DNA of 64,000 nt from Flaccisagitta enflata (GCA_965153355.1 OZ231128.1:26970001-27034000), one strand, 5' to 3'. Counted from the stretch's first letter, positions 10,201 through 22,170 are shown. The notes: generated by a model from the letters alone, not told the origin. Numbers and translations are program-made.

Positions 10201-13200
10201 ATGATGTTGGACCCAACGGAAGACGCTAACGAAGACTCAGCCGCCTCCATCGTCGAAGAAACCCGATTCGAGGACGGCCAACCGGCGAAAATCAGGCTTA
10301 GGTCATATTTGTCTATTGACGTGTGTTTATTGACGTTAAATGGGTCTTATGCACGTACAGGCACATGAAAGTCCCTCAATTTTGTCGTTACTCATGCCAT
10401 TTCTCAGGTATCAATGGTCCAAATTGGCGAAGCAACTGTCTTCCTCTTCATCGTCGCCGTCCTCCCAACGACACGTTGGCCGATTGGGTGCCGTGTCATC
10501 GGCGTCTCCTTCCTATGAACGGAGATCTCAGTATGTTGTTTCAGACGCGCCAGTGCCACCTCGTGGCGTTGTGTCGCCCTCGTCAAAAAAAGCCGATTCT
10601 AATCGTACTTCGCCTCCAAACTTGCTCCCTCATACTCCTCACTCTCAGTCGTCAACTCCCCTCCCTCCACCGCCGCCATTTCCACCTTCAACAGCCCCAT
10701 TGAGCGTCATTCTACCAGAGAAGCATTCGGAAAATCCTTTGTTCAACGAAAGTGAGGAAGAGGAAAGAAGTAAGCCATTTCACTGTCATAATTGATCCCG
10801 TTCTGTGATTTCTCTCCACAAAGTTTATTTCGATTCTTCAGTTTATCTTCCCTTCTGTCTATCTTCCATTCTGTCTATCCTCCATTCTGTCTCTTCCATT
10901 CTGCCTATCTTCCATTCTGCCTATCTTCCATTCTGCCTATCTTCCATTCTGCCTAACTTCCATTCTGCCTATCTTCCATTCTGCCTATCTTCCATTCTGC
11001 CTATCTTCCATTCTGCCTATCTTCCATTCTGCCTATCTTCCATTCTGCCTATCTTCCATTCTGTCTATCTTCCATTCTGTTTATCTTCCATTCTGTTTAT
11101 CTTCCATTCTGTTTATCTTCCATTCTGTTTATCTTCCATTCTGTTTATCTTCCATTCTGTTTATCTTCCATTCTGTTTATCTTCCATTCTGTTTATCTTC
11201 CATTCTGTTTATCTTCCATTCTGTCTATCTTCCATTCTGTCTATCTTCCATTCTGTCTATCTTCTATTCTGTCTATCTTCCATTCTGTCTATCCTCCACT
11301 CTGTCTATCCTCCACTCTGTCTATCCTCCATTCTGTCTATCCTCCATTCTGTCTATCCTCCACTCTGTCTATCCTCCACTCTGTCTATCCTCCACTCTGT
11401 CTACCCTCCACTCTGTCTACCCTCCACTCTGTCTATCCTCCACTCTGTCTATCCTCCACTCTGTCTATCCTCCACTCTGTCTATCTTTCATTCTATCTAT
11501 CTTTCATTCTATCTATCTTTCATTCTATCTATCTTTCATTCTGTCTATCTACCATTCTGTCTATCTTCCATTCTGTCTATCTTCCATTCTGTCTATCTTC
11601 CATTCTGTCTATCTTCCATTCTGTCTATCTTCCATTCTGTCTATCTTCCATTCTGTCTATCTTCCATTCTGTCTATCTTCCATTCTGTCTCTTCCATTTT
11701 GTCTATCACCCATTCTGTCTATCACCCATTCTGTCTATCACCCATTCTGTCTATCACCCATTCTGTCTATCACCCATTCTGTCTATCACCCATTCTGTCT
11801 ATCACCCATTCTGTCTATCACCCATTCTGTCTATCACCCATTCTGTCTATCACCCATTCTGTCTATCACCCATTCTGTCTATCACCCATTCTGTCTATCA
11901 TCCATTCTGCCTGTCTTCCATTCTATGTATCTTCCATTCTATGTATCTTCCATTCTGTCTATCTTCCATTCTGTCTGCCTTTTATTCTGTCTATCTTCCA
12001 TTCTGTTTACCTTCCATTCTGCGATGTATGAGGTTGAGTATTCTCACTCACTCACTCACTCACTCACTCACTCACTCTCACACTCTCTATCTCTCCCCAT
12101 CTGTCACATGCAGATACTATTGAGCATTTTCCATCAACTGATATCGACGATCTCCCACCTCCTCCTCCTCCTGACCATATCTTTGAACCTGCATTACCGC
12201 CTTCGCCGTCTGGTTCGCCTCCTAATTTGAGTCATTTACAATCCGCTTCGCACGACGTTTCTCGTTTTCTCAACCCAATCCGTGATGGTCATGGTCTAAC
12301 TACCCGTCGGATTGCGGAACCGCCGCCTAAGAATTCTTCACATCCCAATGCTCAATCTACATCCAGGAAAATCCATTCTTCGCGTAAAGATAGATCGCGG
12401 TTGTTTGGTAGAACGCCCTCCTCCTTAGATGACCGCGATGACGGCGGCATCTACAACGTCGCGGACGATTTCAACGAAGAAGTTATTCTTTCTCGATCAT
12501 CCTCGTCTTCACCCCCGTCGCAACGTCCAGCCTCTCGCGTCAAGCGTCAGTCGCACCGAGGACCCGCCTCCGATTTAAAACAAGTTTATCCAACAACCGC
12601 CCGTTTGGTCGCCGAAAACCGCGACCTCTTCGCAGATGGCGATCATGGGATCGATGCGTTGTCCCTAGATCATCTCAATGATGGAGATATCGCCGACTTT
12701 TTGTGGCAACAACGACGTCCTCAGGAGCGTGACCAAGTCATGAATCTTTCCGATAGTCACGTCGTTCAAAACGATGCCAAACCGACGCTTTTGACGAATC
12801 AAGGCCAATTTTATCAACGACCATCGCGCGTAGGCTCCGCGTCGCCCGCGGCTCCTCTATCGGCCGCTCCTCTGTCGGCCGCTCCTCTATCGGCCGCTCC
12901 TCTGTCGGCCGCTCCTCTATCGGCCGCTCTGGTCCCGGTCGACGGCTCGGGGACACTCCAAGCTCTCATCGCCGAAAACGACGAGTTGAAAGAAAAGATC
13001 GAGAAATTGAAGAAGGAATTGAAGGAGAAGGACATCCAGATGCAGTCTCTTAAATTGGACGCTGCCATGAGAGAGGCGGAGGTTGGTAATATCAACTCAA
13101 TCCGTCTCGATGCAAGCCGTTAAACGGCCCGTTATATGTTTGGATGATGAGAACTCAATGCAAGCCGTTTTTATTTGGATGCTGATAAACCAAGATAAAG

Positions 13201-15999
13201 ATACAATGTGTCGTAGAGCCAGAGCTTGGAATTGTTTTGGAATCTCGTCATGTTAAATTTTAGTGTGTAATCCATCTGACTTTATTTACCACAGAGCGAC
13301 TCGCGAATGGCCTCTCGCGTGGCTGAAGTCGTTGACGAGCTCTACGCCGCGCAAAAGGAACGAGACGCTACCTTGACGCAGCGTCTTAATGAACTGGAAC
13401 GACGTCGAGGTGGCGGAGTAATTTCCCCCACTAAGGCCAGCCGACGGAATGTCAAGAAAAACAACGCGCGGGGCAGAGGTCGTTACTTTGACGAGCTGCC
13501 GGAAAATGCCGCCAAGGAACGTCGATTAATTCCCTTTTACTATCCGGGCGTTGACGACGACGACGACGATATCGACGACGACGAAAATTACGACAATTTC
13601 GACGTGACTGCGAAACAGTTGACGCTTCAGTTTCGCCATCGCGTGGAAGAGGTGGAAGCGGAGAAGAGGCGCACTGAGCGGATCGTCGAGGCGGAAATCA
13701 AAGCCGCCGTCGAAGAACGTGATCGTGTGCTGGGGAAATGCAGGATCATGCGCGAGGAGATGGAGAAAATGAAGAAGAAATCGTTGGAACAGGTAGACGA
13801 GGGGGTGATTAAAACATAGGGGTTGTTTAAACATGGGGGTGGTTTAAATATGGGGGTGGTTAAAACATGGGGGTGGTTAAAACATGGGGGTGGTTAAAGC
13901 AGGGGTGGTTTAAATGTGGGGCTGGTTAAAACAGGGGTGGTTTAAAAATGGGGGTTATTGAAACATGGTAGAGACTGAGGGAAGTTCTTTCTTTCAATCG
14001 TCAGAGGTGCCGATTTTGCTGAGCTCTCGCGTAGCATGGAAAAGTCAGCACCTGTAAGCTGTCGTGTTTTTCATACAATGATAGGTTACGGACCTTAAGT
14101 AAATTTCTTTTCGCCCCCCGTTTGTCTATGTTGTTCAGTCTTAGCCACTGTCATGGTGCTTAATTAGTTACCTTTGGTTGAGCGCGGCTAGGTCTGTGAT
14201 TAGGCTACATAGGCACCTTGAGTCTTTGACTCGGGCATCAGCGCATATGCATTCCGCCGCAGGAAAGAATTCCTCAGGAAATTTCACCAACGAAACGCAG
14301 CTTTTTTCCAAAATTAACCTCTTCGAACAAAACGCAATCATGTAAGGGAGTGAACACTTCTAAGATAGAATGGCTGTTTGCGTTGTTATAATGAAATTTT
14401 TTCGGCCTTAATTCGAGAATAGGAATCGAGAAATATTGGACACTGAAAATAATTTCATTTTTGCTTTAAGAACCAGGGGTGTATATAGTTGCACAACCTT
14501 TGATTTCTTTCCCCCCCCTGGTCCTTTGATTTTCTTCCCCGCGGGGTCAAACTACATTTGATTTTCTTCCCCATATACCCTCTATATAGTAATATTTTGG
14601 TTTAAATAGTATGAAATAGTGTTGTGGTGATTAAATATTACATTTTAGTACTGCCAAAAGTGTAATATCTTCTATATTTTCCTGTTTTTGGTTTTTCTAC
14701 CCTTTGATTTTCTTCCCCATTTCCAAATCCTTTGATTTTATTCCCCCCCCTGCCGGGGGGGGGAATATGCAACTATATACAGGCCTGTTAAGAACTTTCT
14801 TCACGTGTAAAGATCTTTTTAACTGCAATATGCAAATGAAGACTTCATCCGAGGAAAACAATGTTAAATTTCAAGATAGATGAAATCACCTGCGCAAACG
14901 CAGTCGGCCTGTCGCGTTTCTTACTATCTTTCAAATTTTGAACAATGACAAAGCTCACTGAGACCGAGACGAAATACAAAATCTGGCATTCGGCTCTTCC
15001 GCTTTTCCTCCTTCATTTCTTCCCTTCCCCCTACACCCCTTTCTACCCATGATCATATTGTCTGACGGGTAGCGTCGCTACCATGCTACACACGATCGGC
15101 ACCTGTGTAAAACGTCCTTGGTCTATTTTGTTTTCTCTCAATCTCTACCCATTCATTATTTCGTCGACCTTTTCTCAGTATCTTGGTTTCATTGCAGACT
15201 GCAGTTTGCCGTTGGATAACCTATTAATAAAAGCGATGATGTTTTATCCCAGAGTGCCACTGAGCGTCGTCTCGTCGCCACGACTCAAGAGCGTGATGCG
15301 GCTTTTGCTAAGCTCAGGATTCTCGAGTCGAAAATTCAAGACGCCGACATTGAGAAGGGTGAGACTGGGTTTTCATGGGACAGAAACATGTGAACATTAA
15401 AGTCGCAATGTCCACAAATGGGATTCCCTAAAAGTTCCATGAGGGTTATATGAAACTCTCAAGGCGCTTCAAAGCACCCCTCAAGAAATCCTCTTTTGCA
15501 ACCCTTACGCCTTTTTGCCCATTAATCTGTACAAACTCTCGCCCTCTTTGACTCAGGTTTACTCCAAAGTCTGTCTCGTAACAAGTCCCTTTCCCGCGAT
15601 TTAAAACAACTCGAAACAAAGCGAAGTCAAGACGAAGCAGAAATCCGCTCGTTAAAGGCCGAGAAGTCCATATTGACGGAGGAATTGAGCCGAGCTTTAG
15701 AGGAGAAGGAAGCTGCTAGAGAAGAATCGCGAGAAGCCAGGGAAGAATCTGACGTCATGAGGAACAATGCCGTCATGCTAGAAAGACTCGTAAGAAAGTT
15801 GAAAACAAAGATGGAGAGGCAAGAACGGAGCAATGGCAGGGGTCGCACTGTTGGTGATTTGAGGGATGGTTACGTAAGAGATGAAAACAGTGTTGGTGAT
15901 GATGGTTGGAGTACCTTCGATTCTCTCAGTGACCGTTCACCCTCGCCAATGAATAGCCTTACCTCTCATGCCCGAGTGAATCGCGCTACTCATCTTTAA
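10201..15999 (+). CDS. Unrecognised coiled-coil protein, 825 residues
   Basis: Six exons join in frame: 10201-10301, 10408-10769, 12114-13081, 13295-13792, 15253-15358 and 15557-15999 (stop TAA). The first ATG pair at 10201/10204 follows an in-frame stop at 10162. The donor of exon 1 (GTCATA) is weak, so the N-terminus is uncertain. The N-terminal half is Ser/Pro-rich and low-complexity, with a PPPPPP run after residue 155 and a tandem PLSAA repeat (about 12849-12930). The C-terminal half is strongly heptad-like, with blocks such as NDELKEKIEKLKKELKEKD, RHRVEEVEAEKRRTERIVEA and EELSRALEEKEAAREESREA. An acidic DDDDDDIDDDE stretch lies near 13555. Repeated ERDA motifs (QKERDATL, TQERDAAFAKL) recall large cytoskeletal or centrosomal coiled-coil proteins; a MIPOL1-like identity is only a guess. 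Intron 2 is largely a 16-bp minisatellite. Confidence 0.75.
10840..12025. repeat. 16-bp pyrimidine minisatellite (ATCTTCCATTCTGTCT)n
   Basis: About 70 tandem copies of a 16-bp unit fill intron 2 of the coiled-coil gene and end roughly 90 bp before its 3' splice site at 12113. Blocks of variants (GTCTATC, GTTTATC, CTCCACTCTGTCTATC, CACCCATTCTGTCTAT) sit next to each other, as expected from local unit duplication. The pyrimidine-rich strand is the sense strand of the gene. The open frames through it (SILPIFHS-type repeats) are by-products of the unit. Confidence 0.95.
12849..12930 (+). repeat. 15-18 bp coding minisatellite (PLSAA repeat)
   Basis: CGGCCGCTCCTCTATCGGC-type units alternate TCTATCGG/TCTGTCGG. 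They translate in the host gene as five to six copies of Ala-Pro-Leu-Ser-Ala within a low-complexity part of the coiled-coil protein. The frame is preserved because each unit is a multiple of three. Confidence 0.8.
13812..13965. repeat. Short GGGGTGGTTTAAA minisatellite
   Basis: About eight units of roughly 18 bp (AACATGGGGGTGGTTTAA with variants) lie directly after the donor of exon 4 in the coiled-coil gene's fourth intron. This run is G-rich on the sense strand, unlike the pyrimidine arrays of other introns. Confidence 0.85.
14474..14787. mobile_element. hAT-type MITE, 314 bp, 8-bp target duplication
   Basis: The left end CAGGGGTGTATATAGTTGCA and right end TGCAACTATATACAGGCCTG are inverted repeats with about two mismatches in 20. 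They are flanked by the exact 8-bp direct repeat TTAAGAAC (14466-14473 and 14788-14795). The interior contains repeated TTTGATTTTCTTCCCC and encodes nothing. An 8-bp target duplication and a CAGGGGTG start are hallmarks of hAT elements. It lies in intron 4 of the coiled-coil gene. Confidence 0.85.
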
Positions 16000-16238
16000 T
16001 TACATTTTCAAAATGGGCTCGCCTTTTGTCTTGAAGTTTGCACTGTGCCTTGTATATTTTGCTCCATAAAGTTAAACGATCTCACGACCTTTTGTCGCAC
16101 CTCCAGGCTCCTTCTTTTACCAGTGACATGATAGTATTTAAAAAAGCTATTTATATTTCACACCCACGTGCCTCGTCGTTTTTGACATGTTTCTTTTCCT
16201 TTTTTACAATTTCCTCACGCAAATGTGTTCGTAATCAC

Positions 16239-16312
16239 TTTTGTCTTTGTAGTCATTCAGAAATGGGTATTTAACTGTCTTCTTGAGACCTAAAGAAGCA
16301 GCCGCCATGCCT
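16239..16312 (+). promoter_or_regulatory. 5' acceptor-like site and strong Kozak context of the photolyase gene
   Basis: ACTTTTGTCTTTGTAG ends at 16252, 54 nt before the ATG. It looks like a 3' splice site, either of a 5' UTR intron or for a spliced leader. The start itself, GCCGCCATGC at 16301-16310, matches the animal Kozak consensus closely and decides the start codon at 16307. Confidence 0.5.
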
Positions 16313-19300
16313 GTTCGTGCAATTCATTGGTTTCGCAAGGGACTGAGACTCCATGACAACCCAGCGCTCCTCGCCGCTATAAAGGAGGCGGACCAGTTTT
16401 GGCCCATCTTCATCCTCGATCCTTGGTTCGCAAAACATGGCAAAGTCGGCCTCAATCGGTACGAAACAAGGCAATGAGGTGGTTTGATTCTGCTCGCAAT
16501 TGCAATGTTGATGGACCTACCGACTAATCATAATAAATGGAGTAGGGCTCACGCGATGAAATATATATTTGAGCGAGCATTTCAACTGATTGCTAAGATA
16601 ACCATTTAATGACCGCTTACATTCCTCCCCTTTCGATCAGGTGGCGTTTTCTGATGGAGTCGTTGATTGATTTAGATGCGTCTTTGTCCAAATTGGGTTC
16701 TCGCCTATTCGTCGCCCGCGGTTCCCCGGAGACTGTCATTCCCGATCTCATCGATCGATGGAAGATCAATCGATTGACTTATGAATTCGATAGCGAACCC
16801 TACGCCAAAGAACGGGATCGTAACATCGAGAATGTCGCCAAAGCCAAAGGTGGGCACTGAATCAAGAATAGCTCAGTTAACCTTGTTTTAGACCTTCCAA
16901 TCATCCATTCCATCTTCCATTCTGTCATTCTTCCTTTGTCGTTCTTAGTTTAGATCCGTCAATCATCCGTTCTGTCTTCCTCTCTGCTTATTTTCCTTTT
17001 TGTTAATTTTGCTGTTGGTCAATTTTCCTTTGTCAATTTTCCTTCTGTCAATTTTACCTTTTTGCTAATTTTCCTTTTTGCATATTTTCCTTCTCCATAT
17101 TTTCCTTTTTGTCAGTTTTCCTATCAGTCACTATTTTTTTTGTCAATCTTTCTTTTTTGTCTTTTTTCCTTTTTGCTAATTTTCCTATCTGTCAATTTTT
17201 TTTGGTCAATCTTCCTTACTTGTCGATCTTCCTTTTTTTTATTGATCTTCCTTTTTTGTCAATCCTTTTTTGGCCATCTTCCATTTTTGGCAATCTTCCT
17301 TTTTGTCAATCTTTCTCTTTTTGTCAATCTTTCTCTTTTTGTCAATCTTTCTCCTTTTGTCAATCTTTATCTTTTTGTCAATCTTTCTCTTTTTGTAAAT
17401 CTTTCTCTTTTTGTAAATCTTTCTCTTTTTGTCAGTCTCTCTCTTTTTGTCAGTCTCTCTCTTTTTGTCAGTCTCTCTCTTTTTGTCAGTCCTTCTCTTT
17501 TTGTCAGTCTTTCTCTTTTTGACAGTCTTTCTCTTTTTGTCGTCTTTCTCTTTTTGTCAATCTTTCTCTTTTGTCAATCTTTCTTTTTTAGTCGCGTGCT
17601 ACGCGACTCTACACCCCGTTTTGTCGGTCTGTCAGTCTGTCGGTCGGTCCATCGCACTTTACTTTTTTTTGGTTTTTGCGGTTTTTAGTCGCGGACACGC
17701 GACTCTACACCTTGCCGTGTCGGTCGGTAGGTCGGTCCGTCCGTCCGTCCGTCCGTCCGTCCGTCCGTCCGTCCGTCCGTCCGTCACATTTTTGAATTCC
17801 GAGCGGTTTTTGCATTATTGCTCCTGTCCAACCGTCCGCGACTGGATTGCCGTATCCTCACTGCTCCTGCTTAAATGATCTAGTGACCTCAATTACGGCC
17901 CCTGGCCCCCTGCCCACCCGCACGCGACTGGAGTAGCTGTGTATCCCGCCTTGTTTCATTGACAATTTGCCGATTCTGTCAATTTTCCTTTCATTAATTC
18001 TTCTTTTTGTCAAGTTTGCTAGATCCTTACTGCGACTACTCTGTCAATCATCCATTTCTGTCAACCTTTCATTCTGTCTCAATCTTCCCTTCCCTCCCTT
18101 CTTTTAAGCTTCCTTCATAAGAAAACGATTCATTTTGTTTTTTCCCCGGAAAACCTGTTCCTGTCATCAGGCGTCCAAGTAAAAGTGGAAGTGTCACACA
18201 CGCTTTTCGACCTGGAACGAATCTACGATCAGAATGGCGGAAAGGCGCCGTTGACGTATCAAAGGTTTCAGACTGTATTCGCGGCGTTGGGAGCGCCACC
18301 AAAGGCCAAACCGGCGCCCGAGACGTTAGGCTGCTCTACGCCGAAGAGAGAAAAGGAGTTTGATGTGCCCAAGACGCTTATTGTAAGCGGATGTGGATGT
18401 TCTGGAGGGGATTTTATAAAATGAAGGAATGTGATGATATCCAACTTGATTTTATCTAACTTGACTGGATGCGAATTATTATCTTCAATACTTCGTTGAA
18501 TGACTGACGCAGGAAATGGGCGTCGATCCGGAGAAGCTCAAAATTCCTCTCGCTCCCGTGGTATTCCCCGGGGGCGAAACTTCAGCCTTGTCTCGAATGG
18601 AGAAACATTGCTCGAGAACAAATTGGGTCGCAAAATTTGAGAAACCCCAAACGTCCCCTAACGCGCTCGAACCCGCGACGACGGTAGGGATAGATTCTTC
18701 TGTTATATATTGCATTTCATGGATTATTTCCTCTATGATTAACGGTGGATAGGGGTCTAAGGAACGGACGTGGATAGATGCAATCATGTTTGACACCCTG
18801 ATGAAAATCGAATTACCAGTTGTAAGTCGCGGACTGGAGGCTGTGTCCATCCGTCTGTCCGTTCGTTGGTCCGTCTATCTGTCGCGCTAGAGTTAGATAA
18901 TGTGGCCAACGCGTACTGCCGCCCTTGTCCATCTGACCGCGTCTGATTCTGGCCACAAATCCGTATACTTGTATTGCTAGTTTGATAATAGAAACTATTC
19001 TGCTGTTTTCCTCATAACAGGTCCTGAGTCCCTATTTGAAATTCGGATGTTTATCCCCTCGACTGTTTTGGTACCGGCTACACGAGACCTTGGGTCGTTT
19101 CAGTGGTCAAAAGTCACAGCCTCCCGTGAGCCTCGTTGGGCAGCTGCTGTGGCGTGAATTTTACTATTGCGTCGGTGCCTTCACTCCCAATTATGACAAA
19201 ATGGAGGGAAATCCTATTTGCGTTCAAGTCGACTGGGACGAAAACGAAGAATTTTTCAAGGTTAGTAATTGAAGAATTTATGGATGTGCGTGAGATTAAA

Positions 19301-21622
19301 GATGGACAAGGCCGGATACAGGGCTAGGCTACTGTAGTCGCGTGCGGGTGGGCAGGGGTAATGATAAAGAAGGCTAAGTATTTGGGAAGGAGCAGTAATG
19401 CTGATACCGCTAATTAATGAACTCCACTGATCGACCGACCGACCGACCATCGATCCGACAGACAAAGTGGGTTTTAGATTTGGAATAAAGAAGGGAGAAA
19501 GGGAAAAAAAGTTGTAAGTCGCATTACCCACGGAGCGTTCTACCTGCTTTGGACATGTACCCTTTATACCCACAGACACACAAATATTGCAGAAAACTCC
19601 TGATCCCTGAAACCATGCTTTAGTGTTTAAATGGTATCACTACATTTTATTATAGAAATCAAAATTTTGATTCTAATTTTTTGAGGAAACCAAAAGCAGC
19701 AGTTTTCCTTTTTGCGTTTTGTGCTTATTAACCTGCAAGATATCTTTTACAAAAAAATAAAAGTGATTGTTTCCGGTGAATCAGGTGATATTTAATATTT
19801 TGACATATGTTTGTTTTGATTAAGAATGTCAGTTTTTCTGAATTGATCAATAGTTATTACAGATGTCAAATTCGGGGATATAATCAATGATCATTGATAA
19901 CAATTTTAACGATAAAACATAATGAGAACGCTGACAAGGACGGACAAGACCTTTACTAGAATTTCAAAACATGTTCAGCGTGTCTCCATCTGTATATATT
20001 GTTCTCAAGTCGACTGGTCTGAGCTGCCGGCCTGACGAAAGGACTCTAACGTAACTAGATCGAGCAGGTTCACTCTAGAATATCTCTCAGATGTAACGAT
20101 CCTTCGCGTCTGTCAAGTTCAACCTTCCACTTGAATAAAATCCTCTCAAGGCTATTGAGGAAAGAGGAGGCAAAGCTTAAGACATAACTATGAGGTTCAG
20201 AGCGTCAGGTTGTTGTTTTCTTCATGTTGTTTTTAAAAAGCCGTTGTATTCAGCTCAAGGAATTCATGGGGCTAAGCTAAGTTTATTTATCTAGAGCTAT
20301 ATTCTGGGGTTAAAATCACTCTGAAACAACGATGCATCCTGCAAAGTAGCCGCGATGATATAGATTTCTTACCTCAAACTCTTTCAGGCGTGGCGCGAGT
20401 CGCGAACGGGACATCCTTTTATCGACGCCATCATGACTCAACTGCGAGAGCAAGGCTGGATCCATCATCTGGCTCGTCACGCGGTCGCTTGTTATTTGAC
20501 CCGGGGCGATCTTTGGATATCGTGGGAGCGAGGCCAGGAAGTCTTCGAGGAGCTTTTGCTCGACGCCGATTGGTCACTCAACGCCGGAAACTGGATGTGG
20601 CTCTCGGCCTCGGCGTTCTTCCATCAGTATTACCGCGTTTACTCACCGGTTAGGCTAACAACGGTTTCCACATAATACCACAATACTTTTCCACATCACG
20701 TTTTTCTTGTAGCTATACTACCCTATACAGCTATACTATCCGATACAGGGGCCCCAGTGATACCTCATACAATTTAAGGAAAAGGAGAGAATATGGTTAA
20801 CTATGCATTGGTTAATAAAAATGACAATAAGGTTAATGATCGCTGGGACTGTTATTACAACAGTGTCAGAGCTAACAATGATCGAAGTTATCACTACTTC
20901 AAGGTAATATTCATCACATTCTTCCATGGCGTTAATAGAGTCCCGCCATGCTGCTTATGTAGTCATCCCTTACACTCCCCTCTTCTTCTCCATCCAGGTG
21001 GCCTTTGGAAAGAAAACAGATAAATCCGGCGAGTACATCCGCAAATGGCTGCCGATTCTAAAGAAGTTCCCGGACCAGTACATTTACGAGCCTTGGAAAG
21101 CGCCATTGTCGGTGCAAAAGGCCGCCGGGTGCGTCGTTGGTCAAGATTACCCAAAACCCATCGTCGATCACGATGTCGTGCACAAGAAGAACATAACGAG
21201 AATGAAAGAGGTATCTAAGCGTTTTTGGTTGTTTTTATGGCCATCTTACATTGTTTTTTTGAATTTTAGTGTCGCTGTTTACAAACATTTTTTTCCTGAT
21301 TCAACATCGACTGAGTGTAACTGACAGCATATTTACATGCAACTACATGCATGTATCACAATTACAAGCACGTAGGCATTTCTTATGCATGTTGTTAATG
21401 TTATGTAAATGAGTTACTCAAGTTATTCAATCGCAGGCTTATGCGCGCCGAAAGTCGACTAGCGATGGTGGGAATGAAGGAGGGCCCTCGAAAAAGGAAA
21501 AGAAACCGGCTTCCTCCACCAAGGCAAAGAAGGCCTCGGATGATGGCGAGAAAAAGGGAGGCAGGAAGCGCAAAGCAGATGAGGCAGTCGGGGGAATTGA
21601 TAAGTTCATCAAAAAGAAATGA
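16307..21622 (+). CDS. (6-4) photolyase / cryptochrome-family flavoprotein, 547 residues
   Basis: Eight exons join in frame: 16307-16458, 16641-16849, 18171-18382, 18513-18683, 19021-19260, 20388-20648, 20998-21210 and 21437-21622. The N-terminal photolyase domain starts with [16 protein letters not shown]. The C-terminal FAD domain contains [30 protein letters not shown] and [20 protein letters not shown]. The [16 protein letters not shown] and [13 protein letters not shown] wording follows animal (6-4) photolyases rather than clock CRY1/2. Both active-site histidines used by (6-4) enzymes (H355 and H359 here) are present. It should repair UV (6-4) photoproducts using FAD and light in the nucleus. 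The tail after about residue 490 is a Lys-rich, NLS-like extension (GRKRKADEA) ending IDKFIKKK. Introns are packed with family B copies and minisatellites. A light-sensing cryptochrome role cannot be excluded. Confidence 0.92.
16985..17592. repeat. Pyrimidine minisatellite (TTTTTGTCAATCTTTCTC)n
   Basis: Irregular TTTTCCTTTTTGTCAAT units become a regular 17-bp array (CTTTTTGTCAATCTTTCT and the CAGTCTCT variant) between about 17295 and 17580, in the second photolyase intron. It is pyrimidine-rich on the sense strand and followed by family B DNA. Confidence 0.9.
17586..17962. mobile_element. Family B elements, two copies in photolyase intron 2
   Basis: A first truncated copy starts TTTTTAGTCGCGTGCTACGCGACT (17586). 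A fuller one starts TTTTTAGTCGCGGACACGCGACT at about 17683, with a 7-bp stem AGTCGCG/CGCGACT. It contains a perfect (GTCC)n array at about 17738-17783 and ends CCGTCCGCGACTGG, followed by a second CACGCGACTGGAGTAGCTG end near 17940 and CCGCCTTGTTT. It is non-coding. Confidence 0.7.
18826..18960. mobile_element. Degraded family B copy in photolyase intron 4
   Basis: TTGTAAGTCGCGGACTGGAG and a short GTCC/GTCT run at 18847-18880 match family B, but the 5' hairpin is incomplete and no clear 3' end is present. A reverse-oriented remnant (ACAAGGCCGGATACAGGGCT, then GTCGCGTGCGGGTGGGCAGG) lies at 19307-19356 in the next intron. Confidence 0.45.
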
Positions 21623-22039
21623 TACAACCAGATTTGATCGATACACACTTTCCGCGAATCTCGTCATTCTAGATTTACGACGGCCTCTTTCCTGTCGATA
21701 ATCTGATAATGTAGTATGCTCCTACCTAACGGATTTTACTCTCAGGATTCATGCACATGTCATGAACTGCAAATCAGTTTTTATTTTCTCACTTATTTTC
21801 CCAGTTTTCTTAGTTATCGATACCAGTTTAGAGCTGGCTTCTAGACTTCACGCGTTTGTCGCTCACGAGTATAAATCGTGTGACAGTTATCAAACTTGTT
21901 TTCTAAAGACTATTACCAGCTACCTTGCCATTTGGCTCAAACAAGAAACCATGCTTTTACCATTGTTTCCCTCCAAATCCCATCACGTTATTGATTGTTG
22001 TTTTACTTTATTGATTTCATGTTGTTCATCTATTTAGGC

Positions 22040-22140
22040 TCTCTCTTGACTGTTTATAAATGGAAGATAGGACGATATATAAATTATAAAACTCACTGTT
22101 TATAAATGGAAGAAAGGACGATATATAAATTATTAAACTC
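22040..22140 (+). promoter_or_regulatory. Duplicated TATA-containing promoter-proximal segment of the aldo-keto reductase
   Basis: A roughly 50-bp segment (CTGTTTATAAATGGAAGA, then GGACGATATATAAATTAT and AAACTC) occurs twice in tandem, ending about 30 bp before the ATG at 22171. Each copy holds a TATATAAAT box. Position and composition suggest a core promoter, but function is inferred only. Confidence 0.4.
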
Positions 22141-22170
22141 TTTGAAAATCATTAACATCCACTCATCAGT

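Noticed and set aside
10805-12031. 408-residue plus-strand open frame
   Set aside because: Translation of the 16-bp minisatellite within an intron, with SILPIFHS-like repeats only.
21762-22037. 91-residue hydrophobic frame between photolyase and aldo-keto reductase
   Set aside because: It lies in the short intergenic gap overlapping the promoter-proximal duplication, has no family match and looks like AT-rich chance sequence.
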